Origin: Ypsolopha sequella
Lineage: Eukaryota > Arthropoda > Insecta > Lepidoptera > Ypsolophidae
Direction: 5' to 3'
NCBI GenBank assembly: GCA_934047225.1
Contig: OW203992.1
Coordinates: 17,721,501-17,785,500, forward strand
Length of the DNA stretch: 64,000 bases
Below the pieces are notes generated by a model. The model did not search any database. It was not told the origin of the DNA and saw nothing but the letters and a program-made list of their open reading frames with translations. Below, piece after piece: positions 41,001 to 53,000 of the stretch. The position numbers were made by a program, and so were the translations under genes. Position 1 is the first letter of the stretch. Each line of letters starts with the position of its first letter.

Positions 41001-44000
41001 TTAAGGTATAAAAATAAACAGATGGCTTAAGATATAAATATTGTTTTATTTTAAACTTGGTTTCTAAATAAGCATTCTTGAAGATTAACTACTCCACAAG
41101 CAGATGTCACAACATAGTCTAATATTCTAACATAATCAATGTCAACACATGCATGAGGTGCAATCATTTCAAACTCCCTTAAACGCCCTATACTTCTCTC
41201 GACGTGTACTCGAAGGGCCGCTATTCTTTTAGTTTCTAAAACTTCTTCTTTACTTAGTTTTGATCCCGAATCAACGCTAGGAGGCCTTAAAAGTTTGCAA
41301 CCTTGACGTTCAAGTAAATGAGCTATATTCTTAAATCCCCTATCAGCCATCACTACGTCACCGGGGGATAACATCTGAAGAAAACCGCAGTCTTCAAAGA
41401 TAAGGGCGTCCGATGTCCTTCCTCCATAACCTTCGGATATGAAGTTTATAAGTCCATTAGGTGTTATCGATATTAGATATTTTATAGTATTCGCATTTTT
41501 ATATTGTGACCACGTCAGCGCCTGATGTACTGCTGAGCTAGGTTTCTCGATTTGAATTTCTAAACAATCTATGATGCTGACGACTGTTGAATAACGCCTC
41601 CTAAAAGGTATCGGAAGATTTGAGCGAATATCGTCGCGAGGAGGAATAAAAATCAGTTTCTCCATGCATTGAGCAACCTTAGGTATTGTTTCTTTGAAAT
41701 GTCTGGCGACTGTAGATTCCGAAACTCCAAATTGAACAGCAAGCACGGAATTCGGTTCACGCCATCTCAGTTTTTTCAAGCTCAATAATACATCCATCAG
41801 AGGTCTCTCAGTAGATTCACTCAAATATTCTAAACAGAAATACACTTGCGATGGTAATCCGAGAAAAAGCTTAGGTTCTCTAGATATAGACATTAAAGTT
41901 CCTTTTTGCATGTGTTCCTTAAATAACTCAGTATCTACTTGTCGTTTCATTTCACAGGCGTCAGTATTTACACTGAATCCACTTAGGCTCGCAGAAACTG
42001 ATGAGGTATTAGAGTAAGATGTGAAGCTATCATGCATTGGTTCCCGATGATGATCCCGACGATGTTCTTTTGGTTTCACCGTTTTTATTTTAAGAGCAAA
42101 CTCTTCAACCCGGTCAAAACCGGCGTCAGTATTAATGCCCTTGCTTCGAACTTTTGGCTTTATATTAACTTGCACTGCGAGTGATTTATATTTAGGATCA
42201 TTGTGTAGATTTGCCGCATTATCTTCTTCAAGCGGGTTTATAGCCTCTGTATCATTTGAATTAAAATCAATCGTTTCACACGCCACGAACTCTTCTTGTG
42301 TTATTAGGTTTTCATGACCAACTTCCGGATTAAGCACTCTTTCAAAGTACTCAATCTGCTGTCTTTTTTTATATCCAGTCCGTTCTACAACGGCGTTATC
42401 CTTTCTTTGGCAGTCAAATTTATGCGGCAGAACTCCTTTTTTTAGTCTTAGTTGACCACCCATCAATCGGTACCTTATATAATTTTCCATGTCATTTTCG
42501 ACCTGTAAAAGTAAAAACAGATTAAAGATTCTTTATTTTATTTTTAAATAATACTTTACTTACTGAGAAAAGCAGATCCAAAAAATAGGTCCTACAGCAA
42601 AGAAATTAAAATTCGAATCATAACCTATTGTTGATAGGTATTCATTATCGTAGATAAAAATGCGGTAGTCTCCCGGACTACAAATATCATACCTACGTTG
42701 ATTATTGTTTATTGTTATTACCTCATACGATTGTGTTAAGGTTGAGACAATATGACATAAAAGGATTAAGTTTTAAGGTTTTTGATTCCATTGATCGATA
42801 AAATAGGTGACATTTACTCAATAATACGAGGAAATAGGTATACGTCAAGTATAAGGTATAACGTAGGAAAGGTACTTACGTCGAAATGATCTTCGCAACA
42901 GTAATGAGTACTTTTGCTTGATAAAGGATCTCTCTTCATAACACTACACCACTTTTTTCTAGCTTTTTTGTCTGTTGGAACATGAAAAAATAGTTTGTCG
43001 GGCGTACTACTACTTGTACTCTTGCACTTTGGCACGACACAATATTTGTAAGACATTTTTAAGGATATTGATACACAACAATAAATCTATAACAAAGCGA
43101 CCGTGACAAGCACAGCTCAAGAACTGCGCGGGAAACAGAGTACACCTACAGAACTGAAGAGCGCGTGCGGGGTCGCGCCCCGGGTATGTGTGGGATGACG
43201 TCACGCGCTCGCGGCTGGTACTGGCGGGCGTTATTTGAACTGCTACAGTAAAATTGCTGTACTTTCGACATTTCTTGTCCGATTTGGATATTTTTTTCAC
43301 CATAAGTCATGTTTTTTTTACTGTCATCGATCTACATACTTAACAAAAATCGTGACTCTTCCTCATTGCAAAACCCCCCTGATGTTATTGGGGGAGAGTA
43401 AGAGGATAGCTGCATGAACAACCACAACCAGGTAGCCCATCCCATCATGCCTGGGATTGATTAACCAACTAAAAATGCTGTTTTAACTTTGTTTGAAGAA
43501 GATCATGACTAATTGTGCATTCAATTTCAAACTTATGCTTTATAACCCTCACTAATGCTGAACTATTTGCGTCAACTGCCACATACCAAAATGTTTTTAA
43601 ATTCTTAGGGTTCCATACCCAATGGGCAAAACGGAGCCCTATTAATGTCACTCCGCTGTCAGTCTATTGTCCGTATGTAACAGGTCTCTAGGTCTTAGAC
43701 GGAATGAGATAGAGACCTGAAATTTCAATATGTTGGTAAAATTTTGAACCAAAACCAAATATTAAATTAAAAATAAAATAAAATTATTTTTCAGGGGGGC
43801 CTCATACACAAAAATGGAGATGGTCATGAACATGGGTCTTCATCCGTTTAGGAGATATGGGCCGTTAAAGTTTTGACTCTTTCGGCGGGTAGATCTCAGC
43901 GAGACCTTTTCTTATACAACCATGAACATGGATTTAGCTCCAGCTGTTAAGCAGATATCAGTGACGTGCACAGAACTTTTTTCCGGAAAAGCAATCAAAA

Positions 44001-47000
44001 GGTCAAGGTTGACAATAAAAAAATATGAAAAAACTTAAATAACACTTTGAAAAAAAAAGTTTGTACGACGCCAGGGTAGGAGGCCTACCCTAGAGTGAAC
44101 ATGTTCATACAAACTTTTTTTTTTAAAGTGTTATTTAAATTTTTTCATATTTTTTTTATTGTCGTACTTGACCTTCTGATTGCTTTTCCGGAAAAAAGTT
44201 CTGTGCACGCCACTGGGAGATATAGGCGGTCAAAGTTTAGATATAAAAACAATATTTGACTCGCTATGGTGCAATCCTTAAAGGTCTACCACCTTCCGTT
44301 CCAAAGATATGGCCGAAACAAAGTTTTTCGAGAAAATATTTTGGCCGATTTTTTTGGCACATTCCTAACGCGATGGAAATCGCTAGTGTCAGGTACAACC
44401 CTAATGTCAGGGACATTCCTAGTGTCAGGGACAACCCAAGTGCAAGCACATCCCTAGTGTAAGATACATCCCTTGTGGTAGGTAATCACTGTGTAGATAG
44501 TTAGATAAAATATTTATTCACTAATACAATACGTACACAATTCACATTCAACACAATTACACATTTACATTAACAATAAAAGACACAGAACAAGTTTTAA
44601 CAATAATTTTAATAACAATAGTAAAAACTTTCCAGTCCCATTATCAGACCCCATGGACACCATGTTTAACCAAAGAATTAATCAAGACCAATCAAATTAT
44701 TAACGGTAAAGCTTTTACTCAAAACAACACTAATTTGATTACAGCAAGAACTTAAAATTACTTGAGTATGCTTCTTAAAATGACAACTCATTTTTGTTTT
44801 GAACATTACAACTTGGTATAATATTATATAATATATCACAATTAATATTATAGACTAAGATAACGTAACGAATACTTATATTGAAAGTACCAAGTGCACA
44901 CCAAGTGTGTTTAGTCGTTCAACATGCCGCTGCAAATCGCAATATCTATGTGGGAGTGCGTCGCGAGCATAGATGTAGCCATAGAGTATATTGAATACGA
45001 TGTAGCATGCGGTAGTACCATAGTAAAATCTGGTTTTACTATGGTAGTACCGTAGAGAGATTTTACTCTCTCTACGGGCAGAGAGCAGGCTACGGGTAGT
45101 ACATACCATAGATAAGTATAATGTACATACTAAAATCTATCGTCGCGTCGCGAGACTGTCCGCGTGCTACAAAATACTTAAAATTGAAGCAATTTTGAAT
45201 CTAAAATCTTGTTAGAGCCCCCTATCTGTTTGCAGACATGGAGCGATTGGAAGTCCAATGTAAGGAAGAAAGCTTTCAAAATTCGTAAAAATCCTTCCAA
45301 AAGACAACTGACTGAAGATGAGGAGAAAATCCTAAGAATAGTCTCCACCAACACTGCAGCATTTGGACTGGCAGATGTTCCTGAAACTACTGCTGAAAAT
45401 AAAAATACTATAGTAGGTATAAGTTTGTTTTAAATGACCAGTGCCCTGTTTATAAAAAACCGGCCAAGTACGCCTCGGACTCGCACACAAATGGTTCCGT
45501 ACCACAACAGAATACGGGTAAATAATTCTACCTAGAAAATTCATTATCCACTGCTGCCAAAGGTATAAAATGTCTTAGGGTAAATTTCAGACTCATGGCC
45601 AGAAGCAATAATATGAGGAGAAAGTGTAGATAGATTACACAAGATTCGAACTTTTAAAACGGCACACAGCATAAATGACTTCGTAGTATTGCAATGTTAC
45701 ATTGACACGTGGAAGTCATAATTATCGCGAGCGAAAAAGAGACAAGACCTATATGTTGCATGCGACGTCCGATACTGAGTTTAGGTTGGCAAATTAGCCA
45801 AGTTTTAACGTGCCACTTGCGGATCGCTTATAACCCATCTACACTTTCTTCTAATATAATTGGCCAGAATGGGTGGCGTTCCATCGATACAGGGAGGTGG
45901 CAATAAAAAGGAATACTTACCCATAAAGTATAGGCTAGCTAGTTTTAAGTTTATATTCGTACTTGTATTCTTATGTTAGATTATAATATATCTGTGGGCC
46001 ATTACTATTGTCATAGACTAATAAGTCTATGCTGTAATGTGTAATTTCTTACCAAGTAATTAGTCACTAAACATATTTTTATGTGGTTTTTAATGTTACC
46101 TAAAAGTTTTTAGGGTAATGTACTGTGTTGTGTAACTAATGGGAGTTAAGCCGTAACCATTTCAGTTAAACATGAAAAAAAGAGTGTCAGAGGGCAGTTT
46201 ATTTAATTATTGTTTTTATGTATGCAGGTTACAGAGAGCTACAACATAAATAATGACATGAATGGTACAGAATCCATAGCTAATGACGTGGTGAGTAATA
46301 AACCCCAGTACATTTAAGAATTTCTCAAAACTATTTTAACCCCAGGCCTCGTAGCGCAGTGTTTAATCGCGCGCGATGCCACTTAGTTGAATCACAGATG
46401 CGAGGAGCGTGACATACTGTTAAATCGCAAAAAACATCGTGTAACTCTCCTCGTACTTGTGGTTCAACTAAGTGGCTTGCCTAAAGTTACTTAATTTTAA
46501 TATAAAAAAGAAAAAAAAAAGAGAAACTTCACACTATATTCTATTGTAAGACAGTTGCCTGACATTATTATTAAGTAGGTAAACTTATTGACGCCCGCAA
46601 AGCAGTCACCATTTTATTCTGCAATGTGTAATTTCATACCAAGTAATAAGTCACTAAACATATTTTAATGTGGTTTTTATTTTTACCTAATTTTTTTTAG
46701 GGTAAGTATGTACGTACAGTGTTGATGTGACTATTGGGAGTTAAGCGTAACGATTTCTTGTATTTAATTATTTTTTTGTTTGCAGGTTACAGAGAGCCAC
46801 AACATAAATAATGACATGAATGGTACAGAATCCATAGCTAATGACGTGGTGAGTAATAAACCCCAGTATATTTAAGAATTCCTCAAAACCATTTTAACCC
46901 CTGGTGGGCTCTGTCCTAGCCCTGTGGGACACAGTGTCAATCAAGCTTGTAATGGTGATGCTTCGGGATATACAAGCTGATATATATTTAAAGATGCCTC

Positions 47001-50000
47001 AAGGTACCCAGGTACATTCTGCTTCTAAAAAAAGTGCATTTCGGGACCCACCTAGCATCTCAAAGACCCACTCTCTTTCAACCAGTCTTAGGTTTTCTTG
47101 TTAAGATAACTAAGATTGTGAGAAAGGTGGTTGCATAAAATTACTTAATTTTAAATATTAAAAAAAAACAAAATAAAGAGAAACTTCACACTATATTCTA
47201 TTGTATAACAGTTGCCTGACATTATTATTATTATTATTATTAAGTAAGTACTGTTATTGACGCCCGCAAAGCAGTCACCATTTTATTCTGCAATATGTAT
47301 TTTTTTACCTAGTAGTAAGTCACTAAACATTTTAATGTGGATTTTATTAATTATTAAAGATTTTAGGGTAAGTATGTACAGTGTTGATGTGACTATTGGG
47401 AGTTAAGCGTAACGATTTCTTGTATTTAATTATTTTTTTGTTTGCAGGTTACAGAGAGCCACAACATAAATAATGACATGAATGGTACAGAATCCATAGC
47501 TAATGACGTGGTGAGTAATAAACCCCAGTACATTTAAGAATTCCTCAAAACCATTTTAAACCCCTGGTGGGCTCTGTTCTAGCCCTGTGGGGCCCAGTGT
47601 CGATCAAGCTTGTAATGGTGATGCTTCGGGATACAAGCTGATATATATTTAAAGTTGCCTTAAGGTACCTAGGCACATTCTGCTGCTAAAAAAATGCATT
47701 TCGGGATCTATCTAGCATCCAAAAGACCCACACTCTTTCAACCAGTCTTGGGTTTTCTTGTTAAGATAACTGTCGTACTCTGAATACCTTTAAAACTAAA
47801 CTAAAAGCTCACTACTTTAGTGAACTACACCCCTAACTTATCTATTATTTATTCATTTGATTAACATTTCATCAAAAATTGTATTTTTATTATTAAGTAT
47901 ATATGTGTAAATTTATAAAAGTATCCCACTAATATTATAAATCTCATGAAAAAATTAACATAGTTACAAAATTTAACAAATTAGCCCCCAATATAAAAAT
48001 AATAAACAAAGATTCGCTTCGTCTCCTGGGCGCTCCAGTACTGGATGATTCCGTACAATGTTTTGTTCCGGAGCAAATTTCAAGGCTCAAGGAATCATCC
48101 AGTCGTCTAAAAGAAATAAGTCCCCACATGGCATACTGCATATTAAAATACTGTTTGTTTGTGCCAAACTTTATCTATGTGCTGAGCTGTACTACCCTGT
48201 GGAAAGATGCCTCCCTATTAGATATTTTAGATGAGTTAATCCGAAAAACTTTCATAGAAATTTTAAATTGCCCTCTCAATAATAAGAGTTGGACACAGGC
48301 CACCCTCCCAATCTGATTCGGTGGTCTGGGCATCCGAAGTGTGTCCAACGTAGCGCTACCGGCTTTCCTGTCCTCAGCTCACAGCACGCTTGACCTCTGT
48401 GGTAAAATTATTAACCCATCACTTGGTGATATTGAGGTCACGTGTTTGGCTGAGGCCAGGAGTGCCTGGATAGATGTTGCTGGACCAGGTCAAAGTGTCC
48501 CGACAATTCCGTTTTTGCAGAGACTGTGGGACGAGCCGCTTTGTGTTCAGGTTCAAAAGAACCTTTTGGACACATCAGAAAACCCCGCAGAGCGAGCTCG
48601 TCTTTTGGCGACTGCGGAACCGGAGTCGGGATATGGGTTGAATGCGTTGCCTTCGACAAATTTAGGGACTCATTTGGACAGAACAACATTTTCTTTGACC
48701 ATCAGTCTGAGACTCTGTGCTAAGACAAATGAGCCACATCGCTGCCGTTGCGGTAGAAGCGTCGATCAGCTTAGTCACCACGGTCTGGCATGTCAGCGCA
48801 GTGCCGGCCGCTTGCAGCGTCACGCCGCTCTAAATGACGTCATCCGTCAGGCCCTTGCCAGCGTCAGCGTGCCGGCTATTTTAGAGCCTAATGGTTTAGC
48901 ACGTGACGATGGCAAGAGGCCGGATGGTATGACGGTCATCCCATGGAAGAATGGGCGGCCGTTGGTGTGGGATGCAACTTGCGTCGATACGGTGGCGCCA
49001 TCCCACCTTTCAGCGACCGCTTCCAGAGCGGGTGCGGCGGCAACGTCGGCGGAGTCAGACAAACGGCGCAAATATGCAGCCCTAGGTGACGGCTACATGT
49101 TTGTGCCCTTTGGAGTGGAGACACTCGGACCGTGGGGACCGGATGCGCGACGTTTCTACATAGACATATCATCGCGCCTGATCGACGCTTCCAGTGACCC
49201 GAGGGCTGGAACCTATTTCGGTCAAAGAATTAGCCTCGCTATTCAGCGAGGCAATGCTGCCAGCCTTCTGGGTACACTACCGAACGACGGTGGTGATCTG
49301 GCCAGCATTTTTTATTTATTTTAATAATTTTAAGATTATGCATGTAGGTATATAGCTTGTAATTTACTGTATTTATATTTATAGGTTTAGTCTCATTTTT
49401 AATGTTATTTAAGTTTTATTTTGGGTCAATAAATAATTTAGAGAACAATAAATAGTTTCGTTCAAACCAGAGTCCAAATAAATACGTTCTATAAAATGAG
49501 GGTCCGAAAAATATTGGCAGATTTGATTTTCTTCACAAAAACTAAACCAACGCGGGCGATGCCGTGGGCAAAAGCTAGTATTTATTATATTCTTTATATT
49601 ATATTTTGTGTATGTTATGTATAAGTTTATTACAGCGTAAGGAATCCCCCATTAATAATCGTATGTAGTTTACTCTTTTGTTTGATTTCGTGACATTTAC
49701 ACGCTCCTTTCTTTATTTTTTCTATATTTTCTTTTTCACCCAAAGGTTGCCTGGAAGATATTGATATTAGCAATAAGTGCCGCCTTTGCACACTGTAAAA
49801 TATTTTTGATGTTTTTTTTTCATGTTTTTGTGTAAATGTACATTAAGCGTAATAAATAAAAAATTAAATAAATGAGATTGTGAAAAAGCTGGGGCTGGCC
49901 TAAAGTTACTTAATTTTTCATAATAAAATAAAGGCAAACTTCACACTATATTCTATTATAAAACAGTTGCCTGACATTATTATTATTATTATTAATTTCT

Positions 50001-53000
50001 TACCAAGTAATAATTAAGTCACTAAACATATTTTAATGTGGTTTTTATTGTTACCTAAATTTTTTTAGGGTAAGTATGTACGTACAGTGTTGTAACCATT
50101 TCTTCTATTTAATTTTTTTTTGTTTGCAGGTTACAGAGAGCCACAACATAAATAATGACATGAATGGTACAGAATCCATAGCTAATGACATGGTGAGTAA
50201 TAAACCCCAGTACATTTAAGAATTCATCAAAACCATTTTAGAACCCTGCTTATATTTTAGCTTGTAATGGTGATGTTTCAGGACATACAAGCTGATATAT
50301 ATTTAAAGTTACCTTAAGGTACCTAGGCACATTCTGCTGCTAAAAAAAATTCATTTTGGGATCTATCTAGAATCCAAAAGGCCCACTCCGTCAGCCAATC
50401 TTAGGTTTTTTTGTTAAGATAACTAAGACTGAGAAAGCTGGGGCTTGCCTAAAGTTACTTAACTTTAAATATAAAAAAATATAAAATAAGGAGAAACTTC
50501 ACACAAGGATATAGTTCATGTGTATCTACAATGCGTTCATTCTTATGTATTATACACGAACGTAAAAAAGGCGGACGAAGTCACAGCAGTTTTGTTTTAT
50601 TCAAGCACATCATCCATCAGTCAAAAGAGCTTTAACACTTTTACACTTTAAAAATAGGTAGATAAATTCTTTCATTTATCTTTTTTTAAATGCTAAAATT
50701 TGTAAGCTAAAACTATAAGTAAAACTGTTATGCCTCTGCGGCTCACTTTTATTTAATTTTGTTATCCATTAGGTGAAGATTTTTTATCGGAATTTAGTTA
50801 TTTATTCTAAATTTTTACTGTACCTATTTGTCTGTTAATCTTCCTATGAGTAAAAAATAAGTTTCTACTGAAGCATGACAATGCCGGCGGTTTGTAAGTG
50901 TATGAGTGGACCTACTATTGAAACTGGCTTACTATGATGTGAATGTGTGCGTTCCCGGGCACGTGCGTACAGGCGGTCGGCTTACTAAGGATGCTTCAGT
51001 TGTTTGTTAGCGAAACTCTGTCCGGATATTTATATTACAATGTGTTAAGATGGCACTATACACTGTGTCACATATTAGGAGATCCACATAGACGAAGTCA
51101 CTGCCAAAAGCTAGTTTCATTTAATGTTTTTGTTTTTTCAGAAATGGAGTACAGAATCTCATTCATTTAGTCAAGCTGATCTGGACATAGGTTTAGAAGA
51201 TAATGCTATAATTGAAACAACTGGGATGGAAACAACTGAAATACCATCTACAACTTTACCTGAAAAACCTACAAAAAGAAAAGGACGCCCAGTCAGTAAG
51301 TTTATTATGCTACATTAATATGTATGGTCAATATAAACTTAAATGCTTACGAAATACTAATGATAGTGTCGATTCCGTGTAACACGCTATAACTTATTCG
51401 GCAGGACTAAACTTAATTTAAGCGTTCTGTCTTTATCTTTCTTTATTAATCGCTCGGTACAAGGTGCACAACTTAACTTTGTTTTTGTTGTTAATAAGTT
51501 TAATGTGGAAAAGATATTGGTATATTTCAACTTACGCCAATAGTTCAGTATAAGTTAGGTTTATAAATCAACAGCTTGAAATTTGGCATTATTTGGTCGA
51601 AACAAACTTAAAACAATTTTAACCCCTTACCGCATACGAAAGCATATATGCTATCTAAAGTTTCTAATTTTTTCACAGTCTATTAAAAGATCATACATTT
51701 GAAAACTAACTTGAATCAGAAAAATTATTTCGTCGTAGAACGGAACGTAATTATTTGTCTATGGCAAGTGTAATCTGTCAAAATTATTTGAGGTTTTGTG
51801 TAACGTACCCACGCAGTGAAGTACAAAGATAATCTCAGACCAATAAACCAATAGACAAAGTCTTGGTGCCGTCAAAACGTACTACCCAAAACTTCATTTC
51901 GACTCCTAATGACTCCTGTCCAAGTCACCAAATTATAATGTAATTATAGTGTTCTTAAGTGGCAACATTGGCAATCCTTTGTAATTTGGTCGCGTTATAG
52001 CTTGTGTTTACGTTAGGAAGTAAGTCAGCAGATTTTTAAACAAAATTCTATTTAAGTTGTGTTTTGCTGCGAATTATCGTATGGAAAAGGATTGAAGATA
52101 CAAGGACAATGTCCTGCTACGTGCGTGGTTGCAGATCCCGTTCGGGGAATAAAGAAAACTCGAACAGAAATATCAGTTTTCACAAGTGAGTAAAAAGTGA
52201 TGTTTTCCTAGTAAATGAACCATAAAATGGAATTCCATCAAGAAAGACAGCATTTTACGACGTGTCGTTTTCATATAGTACTTAACGTAAATATAGCTTT
52301 TAGAATAAAAGTAAATCCTAAAATCATTAAAATAATTAAATCCGTTTTGAGGTTATTAGTGAAGTCAAAACAGTTGTCGGTAATTTTACTGATTTTGTGC
52401 TAATATGGAGTATTGTTTTAGCTTATTTTACTTAAGGTTCCCCAAAAATGAAGACATTCGTAAACGATGGTTTGTTGCTATTAGCCGAAGTTGGAAACAG
52501 CACAAAACAAATTGGAAAGTGTGCTCAAAGCACTTCAATCCAAAGTGCTCTCTGAAAAGAACTATTGCGACCACGCTTAAAAGACGATGCGGTGCCCACC
52601 TTGAATTTACCTAGTAAAACAGAAGTTGTTTTGGTTGAATCCTTCACTACGCTCAAAATTCTAACATAGAATCACGAGCCTTGCTCGAGATTCAAACTCG
52701 GCACTCGCAACAAAAATAAACTTTGCTCTCTTGTTGCACAAATTTTCTGCTGTTATTTATTTATTTATTTAAAGATTTACATGTTTGCATTCTGACATGC
52801 TTATTTTAATGCTTATTTTACTACTATCTGTTCAAAAATGACCAATAAGTGTTGTGTTTAATTCTAGGATTTGAGGACTGCAATGGAACCATCAAAAGCT
52901 GGCTTTGAAGTGCGTAAATTGAAAAAATTCTTGCATTGAAAAAAATTTCTCCAAGCCCTGGAAGGACCTGCTAACAGCATGCTTCTAATGAGTGTAAAAG

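Larger units (their letters stand above)
38968..43368. mobile_element. ISL2EU-like DNA transposon, apparently complete
   Basis: 17-bp terminal inverted repeats: CAATGAGGATAAGTCAC (38968-38984) and the complement of CAATGAGGAAGAGTCAC (43352-43368). Inside are two convergent intact genes, a YqaJ-type nuclease (+) and a THAP-DDE transposase (-), the gene pair I know from ISL2EU/IS4EU elements. Both promoter regions are GC-rich. The flanks are pieces of one LINE-tail repeat (38940-38967 and 43369-43465) that is uninterrupted at 62800-62960, which supports the boundaries. The 2-bp target duplication cannot be resolved. Confidence 0.85.
44216..45235. other. Intron 1 remainder of the Myb/SANT gene
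   Basis: No coding feature. Contains the 18-bp minisatellite and two hairpins listed separately; ends in the acceptor ctatctgtttgcag before exon 2. Confidence 0.5.

Noticed and set aside
43010..43303. 97-codon minus-strand frame overlapping the THAP exon
   Set aside because: Different frame from the THAP domain; covers the GC-rich promoter region.
44383..44478. CRISPR-like array
   Set aside because: Head-to-tail diverged 18-bp units without spacers; a minisatellite in a eukaryotic genome.
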